Below, piece after piece: positions 1 to 11,849 of a DNA stretch of 64,000 nt. A model generated the notes under the pieces. That model was not told the origin of the DNA, ran no database searches, and saw nothing but the letters and a program-made list of their open reading frames with translations. The DNA lies in the NCBI GenBank assembly GCA_006176705.1, contig QRFJ01000297.1, forward strand, positions 248,001 to 312,000, in the 5' to 3' direction. The stretch's first letter is position 1. Each line of letters opens with the position of its first letter. This stretch comes from Cocos nucifera. Taxonomy: Eukaryota; Streptophyta; Magnoliopsida; Arecales; Arecaceae. The translations under genes and the position numbers were made by a program.

Positions 1-2301
1 TACATCTTCTATGAAAGACCTAGCATCCTATTCGGTCTATCTCTATAGACCTTAATTCCTAGAATGAAGGATGCTTCTCCTAGATCTTTCATGGAGAATT
101 CTTTGGATAACCATATTTTAACTGTGGTCAACATGGGAATATCATTTCCAATAAGAAGGATATCATCCACGTACAGTACGAGAAAAATAATAGCACTCCA
201 ACTGACTTTTTTGAAAATACATGTTTTCTTCTCATTTTTGATGAAACCAAATAATTTGATCACATCATTAAATCGAGTATTCCAGCTTCGAGATGCTTGC
301 TTAAGTCCATATATGGACCTTTGCAGCTTGCATACTTTATGATCAACATCACTGGATGTGAAACCTAGCGGCTATTCCATATAGATATCTTCCTCAAGGT
401 ATCCATTTAAGAATGCCATTTTTACATCCATTTGCCATATTTTATAATCAAAATAAGCTGCAATAGCAAGCAATGTGCGGATGGATTTTAGAATAGCTAC
501 TGGTGAAAAGGTATCCTGATAGTCAATGCCTTCACACTAACTATAACCTTTTGTCACTAATCTAGCTTTGAATGTCTCCACATTTTCATCTGCACCAATC
601 TTTTTCGTGTAGATCCATTTACATCCAATAGGTACTATACCTTCTAGTGGATCTACCAAGATCCAGACTTGGTTTGAGTGCATCGGATTAATTTTTGACT
701 TCATTGCCTCTAACCATTTCTCGGAGTCGATATCTGATATTGTCTCGTCATAGGTTTTAGAATCACCATGAACCGCATTATCTAGGAGGAACATTTTCTC
801 TACTTCCTCTGAAATAGTACCTAAGTACCTCTCAGGGGGACAGAAAATCTTCGATCTTCGAGGTGGAGGAGGTGGTGATTGTATTGGATCAATCTGATTT
901 GGTTCCAAAGGATTCTTAGCTCTTTGCTCTTTGGAGACTTTCTCCTCTAGCTTGATCTGCTTTCCAATGCCGCCATCTTGAATAAACTATTTTTCAAGAA
1001 AGATGGCATATCGACTCACAATCACATTGTGATCTTCTGGAATGTAGAAATAATATCCTAATGATTCTTTAGGATATCTTATGAATCGAGCTCTAAAGGA
1101 CCTATAGTCTAACTTGTCCGCTTGTTATCTTTTGATATAAGCCAAAAAACCCCAAATTTTGAGATAACTCAGACTTGGTTTCTTACCATGGGATATCTCA
1201 TACGAGGTGGTAGGAACGATTTTAGAAGAAATCCTATTCAGTAAATATACAGCAGTTAACAAACTGTGTCTCCAAAGAAAATTAGAAAGGTCTGTGAAGC
1301 TCATCATGGATCGAACCATATCTAATAGGGTCTGATTCCTCCATTCTGAAATCTCGTTGAGTTGAGATGTTTCAAATGGAGTCCATTGAGAGACTATGTC
1401 ATTCTGCTTGAGATAGTCCAAGAATTTTCGACTAAGATATTCACCTTCTCGATCTGATCGAAGAATCTTAATGAATTTTCCAATTTGCTTTTCTACTTCA
1501 TGTCTAAATTCTTTAAACTTTTCAAAGGCTTCAGACTTGTGTCTCATAAAATATACATACCCATACTGAGATAAATCATCGGTGAAGGTTATGAAGTAGA
1601 TAAATTGCCTCTAGTTGGCATATCAAATGGGCCGCACACATTAGTATGTACTAGGGCAAGTAAATCCATGGCCATTTTCTCATGTCCCATAAAAGAGAGT
1701 TTAGTCATTTTGTTATGAAGACATGATTCATAAATTGGATATGACTCGAAAGTCAATAGACTCAATAGCCCGATGTTCTCTAATTTATTAATCCTATCTT
1801 CTGCTATATGATCTAGTCTAAGGTACCATAGATACCTATCATTTGGACTATCCCTAGATCGTTTTGATTTTATGACATTCACATTTTGCTCGATATTAAA
1901 AATAGATATATCAATATATAATTGATAAAGATCGTTAATAAAAAAAATACTTGCAATTTTATTTTTTTATAAAGAATGTTACAATGATCCTTAAGAAAAC
2001 TAATTACATAGCCTTCTTATGCTAAACATGAAACAAAAATCAAATTCTTACTTGCTGTAGGCACATAATAACAATCCCTAAGTACTATATCTAAATCAGA
2101 TGGTAGTCGAAGAGGATAGATTCCTACGGCCACAACAGCAATTCTTGCTTCATTTTCAATATGTAGGATCATCTCACCATCCCTCAGCCTTCTGCTATCC
2201 TCAAGATCCTGCATGAAAGTGCATAAATGAGTACTACAACCAGAGTCAAGCATCCAACTGGATGCAGAAGAAGCCATAAGGTTAGATTCAATAACGAGCA
2301 T
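1..2301 (-). pseudogene. Copia pol remnant: protease, integrase, reverse transcriptase
   Basis: Fragments read from right to left on the minus strand. At 2017-2301 a retroviral-type aspartic protease has the signature WMLDSGCSTHLC. At 1589-1882 there is the GAG-pre-integrase zinc-binding region, with YLWYLRLDHIAEDRI and a degraded Cys pattern. At 1125-1547 there is an integrase core stretch with KILRSDREGEYLS, the catalytic D and a nearby E. At 537-908 the N-terminal reverse transcriptase block has IGCKWIYTKK and FKARLVTKGYS. At 9-263 the catalytic YVDD box is followed by FSMKDLGEASFILGI. Stops and shifts separate the fragments. The product would have copied and inserted the element; this copy is non-functional. 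The reverse transcriptase is cut by the window edge. Confidence 0.85.
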
Positions 2302-2465
2302 TCCTTCAGAAGGACCTGCCTCCTTATTCTTCAGGGTGGTCAGGTATATAGGGTAGTTCCACTTTCAATGGCCGTCAGTATTGCAATGGAAATACTTTTC
2401 TTTATCAACGGCCTTCTTCTTCAGCTCTACCTTCTTTTTCTTTCTTCCTTCCATCTTCTATCTTT

Positions 2466-3133
2466 TCACAGACTTCTTCTTCTTTCCAAAAGACTTTCTT
2501 TTGGAAGAAGTCTGTTCCATAGCAAATACTGAGCCTTTAGAACCTTTGTTGAAAGCTCAGCAGTAACCAGCATGTTCATAAGCTTGGTCAGAGAATTTTG
2601 AAGTTTGTGCATATGGTAGTTCATGATGAACTGCCCATATGCATCAGTCAAGGATTGCAGAATTATATCATTCTGTAGATCTAGGTCCAACTTCACTCCG
2701 AGCTTCTCAAGCTCTTTCAAGTTCTTGATCATCATCAAATAATGATCTTGGATTGATTGCCCATCACTCATTTTAGTCTTGAACAGTTGTTTAGTGATCT
2801 GATATTTAGCTGCGCGACTCTGTTCACCAAACAACTCTTATAGGTGAGCCAATATTTGGCGGGCAGTCTTGATATCTTCAAGTTGGCGCTAAAGCTCATC
2901 AAACATCAAGCCCAACATGTAGTATCTGACCTTATTATCTTCGTCCATCCATTTGTCAAGGGACGCTCTCTGTTCAGCGGATAAATGGGCTGGTAAGGTG
3001 GGGGGATCTTGATTTAATACATGAGTTAACTTTTCAGAATCCAAAATGATTTTGAAGTTTTAGAGACAATCCTTGTAATTAGGTTCAGTCAGTCTATGGG
3101 TGTCCAGGATACGGGCTAGTGGGTTGGATGCAA
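2466..3133 (-). pseudogene. Copia gag (nucleocapsid/coat) remnant
   Basis: Minus-strand reading gives a UBN2/Retrotran_gag type protein. Near 3000-3130 it starts with NPLARILDTHRLTEPNYKD, followed by LTHVLNQDPPTLPAHLS and a W-centred segment (DKWMDEDNKVRYYMLG). Then comes the long helical part with SIQDHYLMMIKNLKELEKLG and QFIMNYHMHK at 2466-2834. In-frame stops (for example near 2838, 2890 and 3061) break it. Gag packages the element RNA. The order gag then protease matches the pol remnant to its left. The start is not resolved; the most upstream recognisable residue is at about 3133. Confidence 0.75.
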
Positions 3134-4998
3134 ATATTTTTTTTTTCTGTAGAGAGTCAAAGTTTCTAATTAGATTTTATAATTAAGACTTGAATAATTT
3201 ATTTAAAAATTTAATTTTTAAATAAATTAACTTTCACTATTTTCTCGGATCCTATACTTTCTTTATAGAGATGCAAAAATTTTCACGATTAATGATTTCT
3301 AGTGGATGGTGCAGTCCCACCAACTGACTCATCACCTCACCTAACAGTTATTGGTGATGGGTTAGCCAATGAGTGAACAACTCTTGTCTAATTATTCTCT
3401 AATCATGGTGCATCCAAGCTTGATCTCTAATTCATGAATCTTACCATGCTCGAAATATTGATCCACTCCTTAGTTAAGTCAGACCCACCATTTGTACAGA
3501 TTAGATTTTTAATTGGATCTCTTACCGTATCCAAAATATTGAGCCCAATCCATCCTCCAGTCCATAGCATCCAATGCCTAATAGACATGGTTGTATCTTT
3601 TCGATGCAACTGAACCATTGTGACCAGTCGAGAATAATCAACCCCAGAAAGGGCCCGCACATCTATAATGATGAAAGATCTTAGACTTAATCTTTTCTTA
3701 GGAAGATTTGATTTAGGTCTTTTAAAACTTGACATAGCCATAACCATTATGACTAATCTAGTGGCATGGGTTAGCTCGGATTATTAGCCACCTCCGATCA
3801 GGACTGAGCCGACAAATATGGTTAGGTAAGTGAGACCGATGGAAGGGATATGCCATTAACTCGATAAGAACACATTCGAGTCGAGTAGCTCCCAATTAAA
3901 AATCAGTCGATCGTATCTACCAAACTTACCTTAGATACCAAATTATTGAGCCAGAATCAATCAGATTAGCCTACAATCCAAACTCTAACCACTAAGCCTA
4001 ATTAGGTCTTAACTTGATTGATCACTCATGTGATTCGACCTTGACTCAGACTTAATCCTATTAGGTTGATCAATTTAAGCACTCTTGATCCCATCTAACC
4101 GACTCTTGATTTGGTTTGATCAACCGCTAGACCTAATTAAGCTACCCAAGCTCGAATCCAATTTTATAAATATATCTTAGATCTAAAAATTTTTAATTTT
4201 AGATCTAATATATTTTATAATTTTAATTCTTAATTAAGTATAGGGTTCATAAATAAAATATGTAAATAAAATCCTAGGGTTTCAGGATCTAGGATTTTGC
4301 AGAAAATAAGTTTTTTGATTTCTGATTAAGGACGAACGTGCAGCACCCCTACACATCATAAGAACATCCCATTGAATGGAAAGAGAGGGCCTTTAAATCC
4401 TACTTCGTTCTTATGATCGGAAGGCCAAGGAGAATGTCTTAATCAGAAACATGATAAATCTACAAAATTAGTTAGATCTACATATATATCACATATATAA
4501 AATTGATCTAACTTAAAAACATATTTTGCATACATCTCATGTATCATATCATGCATGTTTTTAGATCTAAATTATCTCATAAATATCTAAAAAATAAAAT
4601 TTAAATTTGATCATATCAAATTAAATTTATTCAAGATAACTTTATAGAACTATTCTACAACTAATCTAAACATGCATCTATCATATCTCATATGAATAAA
4701 ATTAAATAAATTTATTTTTTATTTTTTAGATCTAATTATAATATTTATAATATTAAAAATAATAAATAAATATATCTAAAATTATAATTAATTAAATTAA
4801 AATTATGATCATCCTAGACTACACATAGAATAATTCTATTCCTAGTCTAGTCATGCATCTCATACATCTTAGATCTAGATTATTTAATTTTTTTCATTTT
4901 TAATTTTAGATCTAATTATATCTAATGTGATATCTAAAATCATCTAATTATTAGATTAAAATTATATTAAAATTAGATTTAAATAATTATGGAACCTG
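3134..4998 (-). other. Long leader of the copia element
   Basis: About 1.86 kb lies between the primer binding site and the first recognisable gag residues, much longer than the usual copia leader of tens to hundreds of bases. It is AT-rich on its right side (4140-4990, many TAGATCTAA-like words). On its left it contains one minus-strand open frame of 106 codons (3427-3747) with no recognised domain. It may be a genuine long leader, or a separate insertion or decayed extra region. Nothing here resembles a host gene. Confidence 0.5.
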
Positions 4999-5010
4999 GC
5001 TTTGATACCA
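4999..5010 (-). other. Primer binding site, initiator-tRNA-Met type
   Basis: The minus strand reads TGGTATCAAAGC followed by CAGGTTCC. This is the common plant copia primer site TGGTATCAGAGCC with one substitution. It lies two bases inside the probable LTR end at 5013, which fixes the element's orientation and its 5' LTR boundary. Confidence 0.75.
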
Positions 5011-5012
5011 GT

Positions 5013-7290
5013 TGAAGAAAAAATCCTATTTTTCAGGTCAGGTTCATTCAAATCTTAATTTGATTAAGAAGAATATTTCAAAAAATTTTCTCTTAGATCT
5101 AAATCAGATTGGAGATTCTTCAAATCTGATTTTATCAATCTAATAAAATAAAAATAAAATAAATTAAATTAAATCTAATTTAATTATACCTTGTTATGGG
5201 TAATCCTATTATCCTATGATGATCTTGATATTTGCCTGAGGTTCTGGATGTAGCCACGCAAGCGCCTAGCCTCTATCGATAACCACTTGGATAGGATCTT
5301 GAGATCTTCTCTTTCTCAATCTGTGCTCCAAAAATCAGATCTGGATCTGATCTTGAAGATCTTCAAAACATCTTTTGAAGATCAACTATTGTCTCTTACA
5401 GTAGTGCTGCCTTCTTCCTTTCCTATCATCTTTCTCTTACTTGGATCACACCAAACTATTGCCCAAAGCCTCTTGGGCATGGAGAGGAGAGAGAGGATCA
5501 GAGGGTGGCATGGAGAAGGAGGGAGAGGGGCTATGTGGCATGGGCAAAGGGAAGAAACTCTCAATCCTAGGCGCAGATAGGGTTTATATAGATCCTACTG
5601 CACCATGCAGTGCCACATCATTCCGACCAATCATAGCTCTTTGTGCAATCAGATCTAAATCTGATTGATGAAATGATATCATCTGATTCAATCAGATTAG
5701 AGTTTCTCACAAACCTCCTTAGGTGGCATCAAGACTGGTTAAAGAAGACTCTTTGGCACCATCCAAGTAGAGAGCATGAAGCAACCTGGAGTCCCATCTG
5801 TATGGGACTCCAGTTATCATCCTCTTTGGGCGCATGCCTAGGGAGGTGTGTGCCCCCTCCCTTTCTTCTTTTTAGCAGAAGGACAAAGCCCCATCTTCTC
5901 TCCTATGGGTGCATGACACATGGATAGATGTCTAAGTATCAAAGGTCAATGTTTGACCAAAGTCAAAAGACAAGATTTAGCAGGTGAAGAGAAATGGTAA
6001 GTGTTGTATTAAATTTATCTCATAAATTAAGACAATCCTTTTCTCAAGTGGACAAGCTCCAGTCAGACCAAGTAAAGATTCTTGAGTGAGCCCAAACACA
6101 TTTGGCTCAGTCGAGATAACTTTTAATGATTGTTGAAGGAGAAAATTAGGCTCAATCGTGTGCTAGCATAATTTTCTTGAACCCAATTGAATCTTATTCA
6201 AATCAATTAAACTGGATTAGTCTAATTGATGATATTCAAATCCAAATCCTTATTTGTGTGATCCAGTTAGATTCAGTTTCATATGATAATGAAATATGTC
6301 ATGATCTCTATCATCGACATCATCGAAACACCTTCCGATAGATCAGAACTTTTCTAATTCAGACAACTAGAATGATTGATCATCCAGATCATTCTAATTA
6401 CTCCTAAAATCCATCAATGATATCTAGCAGCATATGGTGGCAATCTATCAGAACTAAAAATAAACCTCTTGGTGTAGTTATCTGTGTGATTAAGTTCCTC
6501 TATCTTGAGCCTCGATCAAATTAGGGTTAAGGTGATCTCATCAAATCCTAATTTCCGTCATATGAATTAATCATTCGATTCAAGTTTGATGTGAAAATCA
6601 TAATAGAAACTCTTTCTATTATTTCACTCTACCATGGCCATGGGCTTATGGACTTGATTCTCATGATCATCATAGCACTGCTCCTCATCTACCGAGGTAG
6701 ATAGATTCTCTATTGGTGCAATCTAATTCCTACAATAAACATGCTATAGCAAACATATATCTCAGAATTTTGAATGGCTAGGAGACCGAGTTATGGTATA
6801 GTCAAACTATAACACCCTTAAGGTAAACTATCGATGCACCTTAGATCAAATAATCAGACACACCACTGCAGCTTCGAGCGAGTCATTGACGAGAAGGTAG
6901 ACTTTCTCATGATTGCTCGAGGTGGTCACGCTCAATGCCCTCGTTCTCTAGCGAGTACTTATATTCTCACTCCGGTGTCTCTACACCATAGACTCAAAAC
7001 TCATCTATTCTAAAAAAGCGATCGTATACCAACCTTCTGGATCAATCACCATCCTCATGATGATCCTACGATCAAGAGCATTTTATGAGTTAATAATGAA
7101 AATTCATGTCTTAAATTTTCAACTCTTGAAAATATGAACTATCATTACCATTAACTCAAGGGATGTATCACAAACACTTTTAAATACACACTATGATAGA
7201 AAATAATTAATTTTATTATTTATAGTCAAAATTATAATTTTATCCTTATATGTGTATTATAAGTGTTAGCCAATTCTGGCTTCTAGGGCA
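5013..7290 (-). repeat. Probable 5' LTR of the copia element
   Basis: The inner edge starts TGAAG (plus strand) next to the primer binding site. The outer edge is placed at CTAGGGCA, so on the minus strand the LTR would start TGCCCTAGAAGCC and end in CA, a reasonable TG...CA pair. This gives about 2.28 kb, long for copia. No gene is visible inside; a short G-rich open stretch near 5460-5580 has no similarity I recognise. The outer boundary is inferred, and an LTR ending earlier would leave unexplained sequence between. Confidence 0.5.
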
Positions 7291-7518
7291 TAAATATCTA
7301 GCAGTTAGGGCACGAGTAGCTAAGGCGAGAAGAGAGAAAGAGAGAAAGAGGAAGGGGGCGGCGCTAGAGGGAGGCGATCGATTACGGAGCAGGACAGTGG
7401 AGGAGCGGATCAATGATAGGGAGGATAGCTAGGGCTCAGGTAGAGAGGAGAGAGAGAGAGTGAGTGAATGAGAGGGGAGGGAAGATGAAAACTCGGCATG
7501 CAGGAAAATTATAGTCAA

Positions 7519-8790
7519 ACCTATGGCAGCGATTTTCGAAATCACTGCCATAGGTCTATTGCAGCAGTTATATATAACTGCTGTCATTTGATCTATAGCA
7601 GTAGTTATCAACTATTGCTATAGATGCATAATATATATTTTTTATTTTTTAAAAAATATGATATAATTTTAAAATTTTGAAGATAATCTTCATCATTCAT
7701 TATCTAAATAATTATCGTTAGAGTATCATCATAAAAGACCACCTCGATCTGATAGTCCTAGCTATGTCGATCGATAAAATTTGATTTCGACGGTCATGAA
7801 TGACTACATGATAATCTGATAGATAATGACCACCGATTCATTCAAAAACTTACAATGATTATCTTGATGATGTTCATAGCACACTATCAAAATTTAAATT
7901 CAACAAACATCATTATCATGGTCAATCTAGTACTGGATGATTTCGATCGTTAAATAAAAAATAAGTGATCAAAAGATCAAACAGTATCTAATTAATAGAT
8001 GATTTTTTAGATAATTGATCTTTACTACTACTCTAATTATTTATACGATGGTGATCATAAAATTCAAATCATGTTTATATGAACTATCCATATTAAACAT
8101 ATCTTACAAAAGCATAAGCATAATTATATTAGGCCTTTAAGAACGAGTATCAGAAGACATATAGTTTTGGATCGTTCATATATACATGATTTGAATTTTA
8201 TGATCACCATCATATAAATGATCAAAATAGTATCAAAGATCATTTATCTAAAAAATTATCTTATAATCAGGCGCTATTTGGCCTTTTGATCATCATTTTT
8301 TATTTAACATCCGAAATCATCCCATGCTAGATAGACCATGATAATGATGTCTGATTAAAGTGAGATTTTGATAGTATGCTACAAACATCATCAAGATCAT
8401 CATTAAAAATTTTTGGATTAATTGATAGTCTTTATCTATCAGATCATCATACGATCGTTCATGGCCATCGAAATTAAATTTTATCGATCGACATAGCTAG
8501 GGCTATCGAATTGAGATGGTCTTTTATAATAATACTCTAACAATAATTATTTAGATAATTAATAGTAAAGATAAATTTTAAATTATAAAATTAGATAATA
8601 TTTAAAAAAAATAAAAATATATATATTATACATCTATAATAGCAGTTAAACGTAACCGTTGCCATAGATTATCTATGATAGCGGTTACATAAAACTGCTA
8701 CCATAGGTCTAATCAATAGTAGCGGTTATTCAAAACTGCTGCCATAAATCAAATCTATGGTAGCGGATACATATAACCGCTGCCATAGGT
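7519..8790. mobile_element. Large foldback (inverted-repeat) element
   Basis: The left arm (about 7519-8088) and right arm (about 8169-8790) are reverse complements over nearly 600 bases, roughly 80% identical by eye, around a loop of about 80 bases. Near the centre, GGTGATCATAAAATTCAAAT on the left matches ATTTGAATTTTATGATCACC on the right. The outer ends each consist of smaller palindromes of the type CTATGGCAGCGGTTA...TAACCGCTGCCATAG, about three on the left and four on the right. No coding sequence is present, so it is non-autonomous. The superfamily is uncertain: the hairpin-rich ends recall subterminal regions of CACTA elements, but no CACTA terminus is evident. Confidence 0.8.
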
Positions 8791-9328
8791 CTAATTATGG
8801 CAAAATAGATGAGAGTAGATGTAATTGTTGAGAGGAACAAAGAGGAAATAGTTTAAATGAGAGTTAATTCAAAGAATTGAAAGTGGTATTTAGAGTGAGG
8901 GAGAAAAGGCTTATACGATTCAGTTTTTGGGATCAGGCTAGATCAGATTTAAGGTGGGTCAAGCCATTTTTTTGTAGACCCTAAATTAGACTGGAATAAT
9001 TTAAAAGGTGAGTGGTAACATCTGATTGAGTAGAAAATACAATATTAGATCTGACCCAATTAAAATATATATCAAGTTCAAGTCTTGATCCTGACCCTTC
9101 GCATGAGTATTTAAATATGGACTAGGTTAGGTCTAAGTCAAGATTGGGTCCAATCACTAGTCAGCCCAACCTATTTGCAGTCTTAATGGCAAACATCTTG
9201 GCATCTAATTTTTGTTCAAAAAATTGTATTGACGCTACATCAGTATTTTGTTCATAACTTTCTCTTTCGAGCTCTGATTAAAGGATTCGGGTGGCATTGA
9301 AAATTTACTCAATGCTAAACATGATAAA
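8791..9328. other. Non-coding spacer, probably decayed repeat
   Basis: No gene is recognised. Positions 8930-9190 carry repeated GGGTC/TGACCC words and could be an old inverted-repeat transposon. Positions 9190-9328 are AT-rich and end where the duplicated segment begins. Confidence 0.4.
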
Positions 9329-10756
9329 AATGGTTTGAGCTTAAAATTCATTCAATATTGACCTAGCCAGAATGGCGTATTCAAATAAATAAAAGAGGAA
9401 GGGTTAAAAGTAAAGTGGTGATTTCATCGATCTTTCTTAGTATGGTATCATGATATTTTTCAACTCTACTTTTTATATTCAATACGTTTATTTATTTTTA
9501 CTTATAATTTTAGATTTTTAACTTTAATTTTAATTTTATCATAATTTTATATTTTTGATGATTTTATGTTTATTATCCTAACTTATCTTTCTATTTGACT
9601 TATTCATTTTTTCTTTTTATATCCTATTGTTGTTGCCTGTTTAGATATTATTGTCTTACTTTTGACTTTCTATTATTTTATATTTTATTTGCTACATATT
9701 TTAGTTTATCTATCTTTCCTTCTTTTGTATTTTTTTTTTCATTTCATTTATTACCTTCTTAATGAGTTTCCTTTTTTATTGTAATTTGCTTCATGTAATT
9801 TTATTATTTATTTCATCATATATTATATTTGTATTTTTAAATTTTGGTTTATGAGCTTGAATTATTTTGTTTTCTTTTCAAATTGCAAATTTTATGTTGT
9901 TTTGTAGTAGTGTATCATCCTAGTTTGCAATTTGTTTTGTTTTAGTCTTGCCTTTTTATCTATTTTCCTTGATATATTTGGATATTTACTTTTATATTTT
10001 TCCATTACTTTATTATATTTTGTTTCTTTCTTCTATATGACATTGATTTCTTATTTTATATTTTTATCAATTTTTATTGACATCAATCCCAAAAATGTAT
10101 GCATTCATATATGTATCATGTCTTACTTAAACATGCCAATTTGCTATTTTTTATCAGATGAAAAATTCTATTGAAGATTTAAAGATAGGTTAGCGTTTTT
10201 TTATCTCTTGTAACTACCCAACATCAACCCTTCTCATTATAATAATCTTTCAAGGTATCATCATCATCATTATTTTTTAAAAAAATTATCTATCCAAATT
10301 AGTTAAATTGAACCAAGTTGCTAATAGTTGCAATAGTATTATTTTTTCTTATGGACCTAAGTTTGCACATCCTAGCATACCAGTCAATTCAGAAGAGTTT
10401 TTTTTTTTTCTAAAAAGGCTAGACCATATCTAAACCACTATATATGAACTCATATCAACTATTATATCATCTAACATTGGAAAATGAATTAATTTTTTTC
10501 TGGATTTTGGTCCAACATATGTGCGATGACCTAGTATGAATAAAGCTAGGCCTAATCTATTTGACTGGCCCAAAAGCTTAGTTCAAGTCCAAAAAAAAAA
10601 AATGCTAAAAGAAGACTCTTAGTTTTCTTCTCTGATGGACTTCTGATCAAAGTAGGAAATAAAAGCCAAAAGAGAGTCTAATTCCTCCCAACATTATTTA
10701 AAAAGAGGAAGATTTTCCCATCTTCCCCATCGAGGATCCACCTCAAGGTGAAGAAA

Positions 10757-10759
10757 ATC
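10757..10759. other. Target-site duplication (ATC), left
   Basis: The three bases ATC immediately precede CACTATAAG at 10760 and recur immediately after TGCAGTG at 21568-21570. Three-base duplications are the hallmark of CACTA insertion. Confidence 0.85.
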
Positions 10760-10765
10760 CACTAT

Positions 10766-11310
10766 AAGATCCAGACTATTAGCAATGGCATTTATTTGTT
10801 TGTCGCTAATCTACCATTGCTAATACTATCGTAAAATTCAACTAAAAAATTTGTTTATCGCTAATTGTCATTATTAACCACAGCAAACCTAGCGGTTACT
10901 AATAAGACTATTACCGACAACATTTAAGATCGAAAAATTTTATCTCTAATATTTTTTTAAAATTTAAATTAATTTTTTTAAAAAATATTAGGGATAATAA
11001 TGTCATGGCTAATATCATCGCTAATAATAATTAGTGATAAAAATTATCATCGCTAATATCATCTTTAATTATTTTAAAATTTTAAATTAAATAAATTAAA
11101 TTATTTTAAAAAATATTAGCAATGATATTTTTGTGGCTAATGTCGTCACTAATAATTATTAACAATCAAAAATACCATCACTAATAGCATCTCTAAATTT
11201 TTATAATTTTTAAATAAAATAAAAAATTTATTTTAAAAATATTAGTGATGACACCTTGATCTCTAAAGCCGTCACTAATACCAATGCTAATAGTTAATTT
11301 TTATTTTTTT
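10766..11310. repeat. CACTA left subterminal repeat region
   Basis: Repeated short motifs of the form TTAGCAATGG, CATCGCTAAT, ATCACTAAT and their complements are separated by AT-rich spacers. In CACTA elements such arrays bind the element's DNA-binding protein and mark the ends for transposition. That role is family knowledge, not shown here. Confidence 0.8.
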
Positions 11311-11849
11311 AAAAAAATTAATAATAATATTTTTTAAAATCTATTTTAATTAATCATAATGAATTATAATTCATAATACCTATTATAATTAAAATCCAAA
11401 GATAATCTGATAATAAAAAATTAAAAACTAATTATATTATATTAAAAATATAAATTATATAATTTTTTTATAAGCAATATCAAAAAAATATAATACATCA
11501 AAAAAAAATCAGATCCGTTCCTCATCTCGTCTCCCTCCTCTTACTCCTCTCCAGCAACTAGTGGATGAGAGTCAGATGTCTTAGCATCCTGTAATGAAAA
11601 ATAAAATAATATTAGTAAGTTTCGATATGGAGGTATATCTTTCAATACACTCCTTCGATTCTTAAATAAATCACACATTTGATTTAATGATATGAAGCTA
11701 TAGACACTTTCGGCCAATCGATTGGATAGTTAGATTGAATTTTTAGCTCCTAGATCCCCTTCCCGAACTCAAACCTAAATATACAAAACTTCTAAATATA
11801 AAAACTTAAAATAAGTAAAAGAGTTTGATAATATAATTACTTGATGTGA

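Larger units (their letters stand above)
1..7290 (-). mobile_element. Ty1/copia LTR retrotransposon, decayed, 3' part beyond the left edge
   Basis: Read on the minus strand, the order from right to left is probable 5' LTR, tRNA-Met-type primer binding site, leader, gag, aspartic protease, integrase and reverse transcriptase. Integrase before reverse transcriptase is the Ty1/copia arrangement. RNase H and the 3' LTR would lie left of base 1. Stops and frame shifts break the polyprotein into pieces, so the copy cannot be autonomous. The superfamily is firm from pol order and motifs. The right-hand limit at 7290 is an estimate from a plausible LTR terminus, because the second LTR is not available for comparison. 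Confidence 0.85.

Noticed and set aside
9932..10174. Open frame encoding a hydrophobic Phe/Leu/Ile-rich protein, also found at 23798-24028
   Set aside because: Its presence twice is explained by the long direct repeat. T-rich DNA gives hydrophobic frames by chance, and the N-terminal parts differ by frame shift.
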